From Protopterus annectens (lineage: Eukaryota; Chordata; Ceratodontiformes; Protopteridae): DNA of 64,000 nucleotides. A model generated the notes under the pieces. The model saw only the letters and a list, made by a program, of their open reading frames with translations, ran no database searches and was not told where the DNA came from. Location: assembly GCF_019279795.1 (NCBI RefSeq), contig NC_056743.1, forward strand, positions 627,183,733 through 627,247,732, in the 5' to 3' direction. The position numbers were made by a program, and so were the translations under genes. Of this stretch, positions 10,990 through 20,733 are shown in pieces; position 1 is the stretch's first letter; each line of letters begins with the position of its first letter.

Positions 10990-12334
10990 GGGAGCTGCTA
11001 AAATACCCTGTAAGACTGCAGTGGCAAATCCAGCCCTAGATTTGGAATAAAGAGGAAGATGGTAATGTTTAGAAAAAGTGTGCACTGAACTCCAAGTAGC
11101 TGCTTCTAAAATATCTTTAGTAGCTACCCCCCCTTAAAAAAGCAGTAGAAGTGGCAGTAGCCCTAGTGGAATGAGGTCTGATTCCAGCCGGAATCTCCTT
11201 ACCATGATGAGAATAACAAAAAGCAATACAATGGCCAATCCACTTAGAAATAGTTTGTTTTGAAACAGGTTTCCCCTGAGAGCCTAAAGCAAAAGAAACA
11301 AACAACTGTTGAGACTGTCTGAACCCTTTAGTCTTGCTCAAATAATAACGCAACTGCCTGTGAATATCCAAAGTGTGCAAAATTTTCTCCCCTTTATTTT
11401 GGGGATCTGCATAAAAAGTAGGCAAATGAATAGATTGGTTTAAGGCCACATTTGAAACCACTTTAGGCATAAAAGTAGGGTTAGTACGCAGAGATACCCT
11501 GTCCTTATGAAAAATTAGGAAGGGTTCAACTGCCATTAGAGCCTGTAATTCAGAAACCCTTCTAGCAGACGTAATGGCCAACAAAAAAGCAGTCTTCCAA
11601 GATAAAAACTTTAACTCAGACGTAGCTGCAGGTTCAAAAGGAGGTAAAGTAAGCTTTTCCAACACAAAATTGAGATCCCAGGAATGAGTAGGAGCTCTAC
11701 GCGGGGGTCTTATGTTCTTTGCCCCTCTAAGGAATTGCCTAAACAAAGGATGAGAGAATAATGGTGGGTCACAGTCATAGTGAGCAGAAATGGCTGCAGC
11801 ATGAACTTTTACAGAGGAGAAAGACAAACCCTTGTCTAATAATTCTGTAAGATATTGAAGAGAAACACTCAAATCAGGCCTGGAAACATCAAAGCGTTTT
11901 GCTTTGCTCCAAATAAAAAATCTCCTCCATTTATCAGCATAAACTTTCTTTGTACTAGGCCTTCTGGCCTCCAAAATAACATTCAGAACTTTTTGAGGAA
12001 GCTGACCTCCAGGTTCTAGAACAGAATATGCCAGGCTGTGAGATGCAGGGACTGGATCCTGGCATTGAGGAAATGATTGCCCTCCTGAGACAAAAGGTGC
12101 GGAATCAAAGGCAAAGGCCATGGAGGATCCCGTACTAAACTCCTCAGCAGAGGGTACCAGTGCTGTCGAGGCCAATCTGGAGCTATCAGAATCATGGAGG
12201 GCTGGTCTTGTCTGACCTTCAAGAGTACCTTGGGAAGGAGAGGCAGAGGCGGAAAGGCATAGACGTGAAGATTGCTCCAACTGAATGATAGAGCATCCAC
12301 TTTCCAAGCTGTGGGATGAAACATCTTTGTGCAA
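10990..12334 (-). pseudogene. Element D tyrosine recombinase, single frameshift near 11130
   Basis: A 405-residue frame (12334 to 11117) covers LEARRPSTKKVYADKWRRF (N-terminal SAM-like region), SARRVSELQALM (catalytic Arg), MPKVVSNVALNQ, ISKWIGHCIAFCYSHHGK and IRPHSTRATATSTAFLRG (His-x-x-Arg). Just after RG a run of seven C (about 11127-11133) shifts the frame. The C-terminal block with the Trp/His and Tyr (ATWSSVHTFSKHYHLPL) then continues to about 10990 in a neighbouring frame. Repair of one homopolymer slip would restore continuity, so the element decayed recently or the slip is an assembly error. Confidence 0.87.
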
Positions 12335-14020
12335 AACTTTGGCAACTGGAAATTTAGTGGAGAAGCGAACAGATCTAAGTTCCCCATATCACTGTCAACT
12401 TTCGAAATACATGAGGATCCAACTTCCACTCGTGGGGATCCACTATCTGTCTGCTCAAAACATCTGCTAAGGAGTTCTGTGCTCCTGGTAGAAACCTTGC
12501 CTGAAGAGTGAGGTGCAAACTGAGAGCAGTCTCCCACAAAATCATAGCTTGCCTGCAAAGAGGGTACGAATGGGTTCCCCCTTGCTTGTTGATGTACCAC
12601 ATGACAGTTGTGTTGTCTGTTTGCATCAACACCTGCCCTGGGTGAAGTAAATCCTTGAAAGCCATCAATGCAAATTGGACTGCTAACCCTTCAAGTTGAT
12701 ATGTAAATGTTGAAGTCTGACAGGCCACGTGTCTTGAACCCATTTTCCGTTGAGGTGTGCTCCCCAATCCTTGTCCGTGGCATCTGTCGTTAAGATCTGA
12801 CTCGCCTCTGGTCGGGTCACAGAGAGTCCCTTGTTTAGGTGACATTCCTGAGCCCACCACAAAAATTCCTTTTGAATGCAAGGTATTATTTGAATGACAG
12901 TGTCCAGATCTTGGCAGTGTTGTGTCCATACATTTTTGAGATACCATTGTAGCTTCCTCATATGCAGTTTGGCATTGGGAAGCACCAGAATACAAGATGC
13001 CATGAACCCCAAGGCTTGAAGGACTGTCCTTGCAGTCAGCCTGGACCGTAGAGACAATTGATGGAAGTAAAGTGTAAGGTTCTTTTGCTTGTCCGGGGTC
13101 AAAAAGGCCATCTGGGAAGCTGTATTCAGTCTCACACCCAGAAAGCACATTTCCTGAGAGGGTACTAGACTGGACTTTGTTTCGTTCACAGAATACCCTA
13201 GGCACCTTAACACTGCCATAACATACTGTAGATGGTGAAGAAGTTCGTACTTGTCCTGAGCAAGAATCAGGCAATCGTCCAAATAAGGATAAATCTGTAT
13301 TCCTCTTAACCTTAAGAAGGCTATCACCGGAGCCAGAACCTTTGTGAACACCCTGGGCGCAGTAGATAAGCCAAAGGGCAATGCAGAGAACTGATAATGT
13401 AAAGTCCCAGCCCGAAAACGCAGGTATCTCCTGCAACTGGGCCTGATAGGAACATGAAGATAAGCCTCTTTGAGATCCAGAGTTACCATCCAGTGATCTT
13501 TGCCCAACAGAGGCAGAAGTTGTTGCAACGTCAACATTTTGAATTTTGGAAAGTCCAGGTATGTGTTGAGGATAGATAAATCCAAAATCGGCCTCCAAGT
13601 GTTTCCTTTCTTTGGTACTAGAAACAGGCGAGAATAAAATCCTAGGCCCACTTCTGACAGAGGGACCTGTTGTATAGCCCCCATTTGAAGAAGTAAAGAA
13701 ATCTGTTTGTGAGCCTCTACCCTTTGCTGAGGAGGAACATCTGGCATGCCTTTGAAAGGAGGCAATGTGTGGAAATAAAACTTGTAGCCTCGGTCTATAA
13801 TGTCCAACACCCATTTGTCCTGGGTGACTAATAGCCAGTTTTGCTTGAAGAGTGCCAACTTTCCTCCCAAAGGAGCTGCCAGACAGGAAGGATCTGGCAG
13901 CTGAAGATGCAGGTCATCGAGCCTGTTTACGAAAGGACTGGCCCCTGCCCTCACCTGTAGATTGTGCAGGTGAACTCCATGTTCTAGGCATGAAAGAACC
14001 CTGAGCTCTGCCCCTACCAC
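12120..14020 (-). pseudogene. Element D pol (RT-RNase H), frameshifted in RNase H
   Basis: A 445-residue frame (14020 to 12683) holds complete RT: LGGKLALFKQNW, WRPILDLSILNTYLD, TLDLKEAYLHVPI, LPFGLSTAPRVFTKV and YPYLDDCLILAQ, then the connection domain and the first RNase H block (LTTDATDKDWGAHL). At about 12680 the frame shifts. The rest (TDNTTVMWYINKQGGTHSYPLC, DVLSRQIVDPHEWKLDP) continues in a 479-residue frame to 12375, then a further frame (LDLFASPLNFQLPKFCTK). The pol frame overlaps gag by at least 107 nt in the +1 frame. Catalytic residues of RT are intact. Confidence 0.87.
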
Positions 14021-15647
14021 GTCTAGATCTACCCCTAGACTGCAAATCAGAAGAAGGGTAAGCCCATCCCTTAGTAGGCCAATTCCTGCTAAACTTAGAG
14101 GGCTGCACCTGCAAAAAATCTTTAACAGTCTGCACAGACTTAGCCTTGTCTTCCATTTTCTTCAAGACAGACTCCACAGGAGAACCAAACAAAACTTCAG
14201 ACTGCAAAGGAGCATCCAAAATTCTAGTTTTAACATGCTCTGACAAATTCTGATCCTTAAGCCAGGCGTGCCTGCGAATAACTGATCCAGTGGCAGCCAC
14301 CCTGGAAGAAGCCTGTAAAGCATCGAAACCACACTGCAAAGAATGCTTACCCACCTGATCGGAGGCATGAACCAAATCCTGTAATTCCTTACACTCTATG
14401 CCCTCTGCCAAAGCATCCACTTTAGATTTTAACTGAGTAAGGAGAAAATTCTGGTACTTCAACATATGAAACTGGCAATTCAAAGCCCTCATTGCTAAAG
14501 TGGAAGAGGTATACACTTTCTTACCCCACCTATCCAAAGCTCTAGCATCCTTATCCATAGGAACTGGATTCTTTACAACAGAAGCCCTGACACCCTTAGG
14601 TCCCTGGCTAATAGTTTCTGGATCAGCCCTTGGGCTCTTATACAGATATTTATAAGCCTCAGGCACTCTGTAATACCTATCTGGCTTAACTGGCGCAGGA
14701 GGCAAAGAGTCTGGATTAAGGGAAGCCTCAGAGAAAACGTCTTGAACAACATCCAAAACAGGAGGTATAGCCAAGGGCCTATGCTGTGGTAAAAACAAAA
14801 ATTCCCTAAGCCTCTTTCGGGCATCTGAGAAATCCTGACCTTCCCATTTAAAATGCTCCCTCATAGAATGAAGGGTTTCTGAAAAAGAAAAATCCTCTGG
14901 AGGAGAAGCTGAAGGAGTGGAATCCTCTGCGTCTGAATCAGAATAAGGAGGAAAATCCTGAATGTCTTCAGCCGAAGACTCTGAGTAATCTGAAGCCTGC
15001 TCCAAACTTTCCACCTCTGGCTCCACCCTAGGCCTCTTATCGGGAGGGGGCATAGAACCCCTGATTAAAGAAATTAAATCTTCTGCCATTTTAAGCATGT
15101 GTTTTTTAGGCACAGAACCTGCAGAACTAGGACTGACACCTGTGGAAGGCAAACTAGCCCTGCCTTTGGAAGGAACCTTAGAGACAGAAGGAGAAGGCCT
15201 AACCACCTTAGGCAAAGAAGGGAGAACAGCAACCTGAGAGGCCCCCTCTGCCTGACTGGACTCCTGAGAGGCCACATCTTGCAAAATTAATGTCTCCCCC
15301 TGAGACTCAACTGAAACCTCGGCTGGATCTACAGATTCCACCGTAGTTTCTAAAGAACCGGCGTCCGGAACGGACGACTCATGTTTGGACTTTAACGATT
15401 TTTCTTTGCGCTTCTTCGCGGTAGCGGGCGTCGGAGGATCAGACGGCATATTATAATTACACCGCTTACCGAAGACAAGCCTAGCGCAATCTAACCTACG
15501 TTTAATGGTGCGCTTATTAAACCTAGCACAAAAGCGACACCCGACCACGTCGTGCTCAGGTCCCAAACAAGGAATACAAAGAGAGTGGTAATCCCTATGC
15601 GGTATCTGTTTCCCACAAGAAATACAATTATTCACTTTTTCTGACAT
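13914..15647 (-). CDS. Element D Gag, intact 577 aa
   Basis: This is the only uninterrupted Gag in the window. ATG at 15647 begins MSEKVNNC. Residues 8-40 form a Cys/His cluster: C8, C11, H17, H21, C24, C27, H32, C37, C40. A Ser/Pro-rich low-complexity stretch follows (about 70-190), then KKHMLKMAEDLISLIRGS, an acidic stretch with SASPPEDFSFSETLH, and RPLAIPPVLDVV. The conserved core DRYYRVPEAYKYLYKSPRADPETISQGPKG continues with RALDRWGKKVYTSSTLAMRALNCQFHMLKYQ. The C-terminal third has RRHAWLKDQNLSEHV and VKDFLQVQPSKFSRNWPTKGW, and ends in an Arg/Gly-rich basic tail. The presumed role is RNA binding and particle assembly, inferred from its position and from DIRS Gag generally. Confidence 0.9.
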   Translation of the reverse strand: MSEKVNNCISCGKQIPHRDYHSLCIPCLGPEHDVVGCRFCARFNKRTIKRRLDCARLVFGKRCNYNMPSDPPTPATAKKRKEKSLKSKHESSVPDAGSLETTVESVDPAEVSVESQGETLILQDVASQESSQAEGASQVAVLPSLPKVVRPSPSVSKVPSKGRASLPSTGVSPSSAGSVPKKHMLKMAEDLISLIRGSMPPPDKRPRVEPEVESLEQASDYSESSAEDIQDFPPYSDSDAEDSTPSASPPEDFSFSETLHSMREHFKWEGQDFSDARKRLREFLFLPQHRPLAIPPVLDVVQDVFSEASLNPDSLPPAPVKPDRYYRVPEAYKYLYKSPRADPETISQGPKGVRASVVKNPVPMDKDARALDRWGKKVYTSSTLAMRALNCQFHMLKYQNFLLTQLKSKVDALAEGIECKELQDLVHASDQVGKHSLQCGFDALQASSRVAATGSVIRRHAWLKDQNLSEHVKTRILDAPLQSEVLFGSPVESVLKKMEDKAKSVQTVKDFLQVQPSKFSRNWPTKGWAYPSSDLQSRGRSRRGRGRAQGSFMPRTWSSPAQSTGEGRGQSFRKQAR

Positions 15648-15699
15648 CCGGAATTAACTGAGGCAAGAAAAACAAAATATTCTAACGGGTACTTAGCCC

Positions 15700-15958
15700 A
15701 ACTTGGTGTCGGTCTGAAACTCAGAATACGAAAATTTCAGAATGCCGAATGGCACTTGCAAACGCTGCTTCTGCATCGGACCATGCGGCAAAAAAAGACT
15801 GAGGATATGACGTCGGTCACGCGCTTTAATACCATGGCGCACTGACGTCAGATCTAAGCGCCATGACCGACGCCAGCCTAATACTTTGGTATTCGGGCCG
15901 ACCGAGGACAGCGGACTACCCACAAGTTATGAGTGCAGCAATGTGAGATGAAGAACAT
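15700..15958 (-). repeat. Element D 5' terminal repeat
   Basis: In the minus sense it starts ATGTTCTTCATCTCACATTG, with a TATA-like GGTATTAAAGCG (about 15821-15833) directing transcription toward gag. It is inverted relative to 10560-10720. Confidence 0.82.
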
Positions 15959-16200
15959 CGAAAATTTCAGGAGTCGGCCGAATGGCACTTGTGAACTGCT
16001 TCTGCTTCAGGCACCGCATGGCAAGAAAGACTGAAGTAATGGCGTCGGCTGCATGCTTTATAACCCTGACTACCTGACTTCATGGAAGATGAGACTGCAA
16101 CCAATGCAGGACCCAAGACTTTGATAATCAGGCCGACTGAGTGCTACCTGCAAGCAGATAACCCAAATGTGATGACTGCAACAGTGAAACATGAAGAACA
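15959..16200 (-). repeat. Element C 5' terminal repeat (outer part)
   Basis: This continues the C leader after D. It has a TATA-like GGTTATAAAGC in the minus sense (about 16056-16066) and ends GAAACATGAAGAACA. Confidence 0.8.
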
Positions 16201-17589
16201 GAGGGTCACCCTCGACGTAGATGGACCTGCTTCGAAAGCCTCCAACAACACTGACTTCTCAGAAGGAGAAGGTTGCAAAGACCACCCACCTTTCTGCTTC
16301 AGGATTTCCAAAAGGTCTCCTAAGGAGACATTGCCAGGTGGGGATTGGAGTGATCCTTCTCCCTAAAAGTCAGTGTCTTCGGGTAATGACTCCACTGGGG
16401 AGTCAATGTACCTCCTTTTGCACGTCTTCTTCCAGGGAACTTCCTCAGCGGGATACTTCAGGAAGTAACGGAAGAAGGGGATCTCTCCTGGGCAGGGAGA
16501 TCCTGGAGACTACACAGGATGGGTTGACTGACAGAATGAATGGGCTCAAGGCCCCAGCCTGAAGGAGATACAAGGGTAGGTTGCAGGACATAAAAGACAA
16601 TGGTTCTCCGCCTTGGGAGAAAGCCCTCTCCACCACCTGGAAGGTTGACTGACACGGAGAGGCCCTCTTCTCCTCCCCCTGAAGCCGAAGCAATGAAGGG
16701 CAGGCAGACAGGACTCACATCAGACCCGTGACCTCCAGAGGGAATCTGACCAGAGCTGTCGAGGGAAGGGATGGCTCCAACAAGGATGGAACTTACCCAA
16801 CTCCCCTGTACCAGTGCTGACGCCTCGACTTCGAGATCTGCTCTGCTCCACGTGGGTAGGAACAGGGCTGATCAGATGCACCATCGGTGTCAAGGAAGGA
16901 AGCTTCTCCAGCACCAAATCAACACTCAGGAGTCCCGAAGCCTGTAACTCTGAAGCCAGCGGTTGAATGGTATGGCCTGGGTAGCTCATGGATCCGATAG
17001 GGGACGGAGCCAACACTACCCCCCACCCATTTGAATCTAGGTCTTAAAGAATCTCATCATCTTGTCCATGTCTGCCTTGGACCAGCTTCTGCTGGACCTG
17101 GAAGAAGCAGACGACGGAGGTCAGGAGTGTTTGGATTTGGGTGAAGGGGACTTTGCTAAATGGCTTGGAGACTTGCTCTGCCCTCTCGGATTCACAGCCC
17201 TAAGATCTAAAATCAGAACTGAAGGAGGTGACAGCACTATTACTTCCCTTGGAACAGAGGAACCTGGATCCAAAATTTTCTTAGTTTTAGACTTCGGTTC
17301 CAGAGGGTCTCTTTGGGAGGCAGGAAGAGACCTCTTTTTTGCTTACTTTTTAGAAGAGTGGGATGAAGCCACAGAGGGAGTCTGAGCCTCAGTAGCTGAA
17401 GACGGAAGACCACCCCTTAAGATTATGATTGCACCTATCCACGAGCACTAGCGGTTGACAAACGCACAAACTTCAGAAGTGGCTTGAAGATAATCTGCAC
17501 CTAAATAGACACTCCTTGTGGGTATCTTGATTGGGAATTTTGTGCCCACAAGAAGTGCAACATTTGAACTCTAGGGTTTTGTCAGACAT
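16201..17589 (-). pseudogene. X1 gag (divergent family X)
   Basis: Reading leftward from ATG at 17589 gives MSDKTLEFKCCTSCGHKIPNQD, then THKECLF: a short Cys/His cluster in the same position as the MSEKVNNC cluster of the other families but clearly different. Downstream is Ser/Pro/Lys-rich sequence with no long frame, and similarity to X2 gag in patches. The rest of this gag lies at 4937-5274. I infer Gag function from position and the shared cluster only. Confidence 0.6.
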
Positions 17590-17790
17590 GACTCACACAA
17601 AGAACTGGCCTAAAGCCCTCCAAACAAAACGAACACTAACCAGTGAGAAAGCACTGAAGGCAAGAAACACTACCAGCTGCAATACCTACCCCCCCCCTTT
17701 TTTGAGTCATCTAACCAACGTGAAATTGACAAAAAAAAACAGTCAAGTAGTACATAATACTTTATCATAAACACACACAAATTCTACTAA
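16201..17790 (-). mobile_element. X1 fragment, family X DIRS (right piece: gag and leader)
   Basis: This continues X1 after the C insertion. It aligns with X2 26330-27705: compare GAGTCAATGTACCTCC with GAGTCAACATGCTTCC, each followed by TTTTGCACGTCTTCTTCC / TCTTGCATGTCTTCTTCC. It ends in an A-rich leader; no family X terminal repeat is found before 18724, so the true 5' end is unresolved and the boundary at about 17790 is approximate. Confidence 0.72.
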
Positions 17791-17884
17791 AAAGAGAAGG
17801 CTTGTCACTTATAGGAGCACAACGGCAGAGAAGGAAAAATAAACTGCAAAGAGCAAGACAAAAAGGAAGCAATTAATACTTAAT

Positions 17885-18165
17885 CCTGTGCTCCAAAAAC
17901 AAAAAGGGAGACACAAATCCATGTTTATTTTAAATATTAAAACACACCATTAAGCGCTTTTGCTCATCCAGTCACTGCCTTCATCAGAAAAAAAACACTT
18001 TTGTTTTGTAGTGGTTGTGTAAGCAACGTGCAAGCAATATATTTTCCCTTCCACTTTAGGGTCAGGAGCAAGTAGTAAGCTAATAAGAAAAAGTTTAACT
18101 AAAGTAAAAACATGTATTTTTTTCCAAAACACTACTGCCAAAGTAAATGTTACTACAAACAGTGT
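17885..18165 (-). mobile_element. Possible Penelope-like 3' tail remnant
   Basis: In the minus sense there is TTTCTGATGAAGGCAGTGAC, then AATATTTAAAATAAACATGG. The CTGATGAAG followed by an AATAAAC end resembles the 3' tail of the GIY-YIG element at 30396-30620. No coding remnant is seen. Similarity is short and the call is tentative. Confidence 0.3.
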
Positions 18166-18724
18166 TCCAATTCAGCCTTCTGACACTGACTTTACGGTCT
18201 AATAAATGTTTTCATATGTTGGTGTAGAAGTTTTGTGTCTCCTGCACAGGGGTAAGTGGGAAAGATCTTTATTGTTGCAGTGACATCTCCTCAAAGTTTG
18301 GTTACTGTTAAGGACCTCTCACACAATTTCACTACAACAGTACAAGTCTAGGTAGGTTCTCGAGCACTGGTTGCATCCCTTTCCAGTTAAGCTAGAAAAG
18401 CATATTTGTTTGCTTACCAGGGTTGAGCGCTTGTAGCTGACCAATCAAAATAATAAATCATGCCAGTAGCTACACACAAAATACACAAGATCTACTAGAA
18501 TACAGACAAGTAAAAAAGGCATTTTAATGTTGCCCCACTAACATTTAAAAAATAAAATGCTATTCCACCATTACATTTTTTATAGTAGACATCCTCAAAA
18601 CATAACATTTATAAAGGAATAAGTCACAAAATATGAATATTAAAACAGGCAGCATAAATGTGATGTTAAAGAACTGTTCAAGTCCTAGGAATATTAGGGT
18701 TATCTCCCATGAGTCAGTCAAAAA
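18166..18724. other. Unassigned AT-rich sequence
   Basis: No coding similarity, terminal repeat or tandem structure recognised. It could be the worn 5' leader of X1 or older host DNA. Confidence 0.4.
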
Positions 18725-18910
18725 AAGAAGTTATGTACTCACCATAATGTTCCATGTTGGTAGTCCATCTCACCCTTCATTTTTACGTATGGGTTCAGAG
18801 CCGATCCTCTGCTCCAACTCGGCCGATTTATAAGCTCGAAGACTTCTGGTTGGCTCGTGGCTAAGCAGGTATCCCATAGTGCACCAGTACAAACCCCAGA
18901 TCTTGTTTGC
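18725..18910 (-). repeat. X2 3' terminal repeat
   Basis: Contains GGGTTCAGAGCCGATCCTCT and CAGGTATCCCATAGTGCACC, both found inverted near the right end (28290-28400). Confidence 0.85.
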
Positions 18911-19032
18911 TGCTCACTAGAAGAAATAACCATAACAGGCAAACTAATACTAAAGGGTCTCCAACCAAAGATAACCAAAAAATTAGTACCTCCAGATTCT
19001 TCCAGGATGGGGCCAGGAGGGTGGGTTGGTAA

Positions 19033-19132
19033 AAATGAAGGGTGAGATGGACTACTAACATGGAACGTTATGGTGAGTACATAACTTCTTTATGTTGTGT
19101 AGTCCAATCTCACCTTCATTTTTATGTATGGG
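19033..19132 (-). repeat. X2 internal complementary region
   Basis: The left half (GGTGAGATGGACTACTAACA ... ATAACTTCTTT) complements the left tip. The right half (ATGTTGTGTAGTCCAATC) complements the right tip. They meet at 19091/19092. Confidence 0.85.
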
Positions 19133-19164
19133 ACAGCGTCCTTAGCACCTTATTCTTGGGTGGC

Positions 19165-20214
19165 TCACTGGAAAATACTCCTGAGCACCGTGGAGCCAAG
19201 GGATGCTCTAGCCCCGGAAGCTAAATCCAATTTGTAATGTGAAATAAAAGTGTGAGGGGTAGCCCACGTAGCTGCTGCACAAATATTATCAAGTGGGACC
19301 CTGGCTTGAAAGGCTGCAGAGGTAGACAGAGACCTGGTAGAATGAGCCTTGGTCTTGAAGGGTAAAGGTCTGCCCCGAATTGTAGACAAAGGCTAAGCAA
19401 CTGGAAATCCAATTAGATAGTGTCACTTTAGAAAATGGTAAGCACAATCTGGATTCAGAAAAAGAAATGAATAGTTGATCTGATTTCCTAAACTCCTTGG
19501 TCCGATGCAAATAAAAACATAGCTGTCTATGAACGTCTAGCTGATGAAACAGATATTCAGCTGCATTACACTGATTAGGGAAGAAAACTGGGAATTCTAT
19601 GGGAATTCTATGGATTGATTTAAGGTGGCGTGAGAACAAACTTTGGGGACAAAGGAGGGGTTAGTACACAGTGAGACCCTGTCTTTATGAAAGATCAAAT
19701 AAGGTGGCTTAAACAGATAAGGCTTGTAACTCAGATACCAGTCTAGCTGATGTGATAGCCACCAAAAACAAAGTCTTCAAAGACAAAAATTTTAATGAGG
19801 ATGATTGAGAAGGTTCAAATGGGGAAGATGTCAGTTTGGACAACACAAAATTTAAATCCCAAGAAGCCATAGGTTCTTGGAGAGGTGGTCTCAACAGAGT
19901 GGCTCCTTTCAAAAAGGTCTTGCATAGCTTATGAGACATTAAATTGGTGTCTGAAAATCCTAAAAGGAAATGAGAAATAGCCGCCAACTGAACTCTGATA
20001 GGGGCAACGGCAGATCCTTGTTGAAAAAGTTCTGAGAGAAATTCCAAAATTACAGGGATAGAAGCAGTGTAGGGATCTACATTCATTTTCTGTGCCCAAA
20101 TAGAAAATCTTTTCCATTTACTGCCATATAGTCTCCTAGCTGAAGGTTTATGGGAGGACATAAGGATATGTGACACTGAGGAAGATGCATAGTGAAGCCT
20201 GACTAGGGATGGAA
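19165..20214 (-). pseudogene. X2 tyrosine recombinase
   Basis: This is YR of the divergent family. A 179-residue frame (20248 to 19709) has SARRLYGSKWKRFSIWAQKMNVDP (N-terminal core-binding region), then FEPSQSSSLKFLSLKTLFLVAITSARLVSELQALSV with the first catalytic Arg. Further blocks in other frames give LDVHRQLCFYLHRTKEFRKSDQLFISF and STRSLSTSAAFQARVPLDNI, then CAAATWATPHTFISHYKLDLAS, which holds the Trp/His and nucleophilic Tyr. The HSTR block reads AHSTRSLS. Breaks are near 19640 and 19400. F is inserted immediately before its N-terminal end. Confidence 0.83.
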
Positions 20215-20435
20215 AGTACAGTTGTGCACACTTACCATAAATGTACATGTTAGAGTGTATTCACTGTTGCAGTCATTACACTTGGGTTATCCTGCTGGCA
20301 GGCTACCCTCAGTCGGCCTGAATTCCAAAGTCTAGGTCCGGCGTCGGTTGCTGTTGCTTCTTCCCTGACATCAGTGTGCCAGGGGTATAAAAGATGCAGC
20401 AGATGCCATTTTCTTCAGTTTTTCTTGCCCCAGAT
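20215..20435 (-). repeat. Element F 3' terminal repeat
   Basis: The segment 20263-20425 is inverted relative to 25595-25760. It includes a plus-strand GGGGTATAAAAG (20391-20402) and a downstream CTTCAGTTTTTCTTGCC. Confidence 0.88.
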
Positions 20436-20610
20436 GTCAGGTGCCCCCAAAAAGGGTAGGCTAAAAATATGCCAATAAAACATGCATGCACCAAAATATA
20501 TTATACCTTCATCTACAAGCAAATACACCACATAGGTTGTATAGATTAGAGAAGTGCAGATAAGTTCCAGCAAAGATATGGGGGGTGGTGGGTGGGTAAC
20601 GTGGACTGCA

Positions 20611-20700
20611 GTGAATACACTCAAACATCTACATTTATGGTAAGTGTACACAACTGTACTATGTTCTTCGTGTTTCACTGTTGCAGTCATTACAACTGGG
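20611..20700 (-). repeat. Element F internal complementary region
   Basis: The halves meet at ACAACTGTACT | ATGTTCTTCGTG (20660/20661). The first 50 bases complement the F left tip with 3 to 4 differences. The remainder complements the right tip, which lacks one GAA found in the ICR. Confidence 0.9.
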
Positions 20701-20733
20701 TTGAATCCCAAAGCTATGGTTGGGAGGCTGGAG

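Larger units (their letters stand above)
10512..15958 (-). mobile_element. DIRS element D (family 2), near full length, inserted in C
   Basis: D is 5.45 kb from tip AGTACAGTTTTGTACC to tip GAAGAACAT, with both terminal repeats, an ICR and all three coding regions. It splits the C leader: left flank GAAACTCAAAAA, right flank CGAAAATTTCAGG. H2, at 46828-46849, has GAAACTCGAAAACGAAAAT uninterrupted, which gives the empty site. No target duplication is seen. This is the least damaged copy in the left half and probably the youngest insertion there. Confidence 0.92.
5275..16200 (-). mobile_element. DIRS element C (family 1), interrupted by D
   Basis: C runs from its 3' tip AGTACAGTTGTGTACAC (5275) to its 5' tip GAAGAACA (16200), with D (10512-15958) inserted in its 5' leader. 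Without D it is about 5.5 kb, the same as F and I. The internal order is left terminal repeat, ICR, YR, RNase H, RT, gag, 5' repeat. All coding parts carry indels. It sits in X1 Gag sequence. Confidence 0.88.

Noticed and set aside
16082-17385. Plus-strand frames in X1 (16082-16562, 17062-17385) as possible host exons
   Set aside because: The region aligns with X2 gag on the opposite strand; no splice or conserved-domain support for a host gene.
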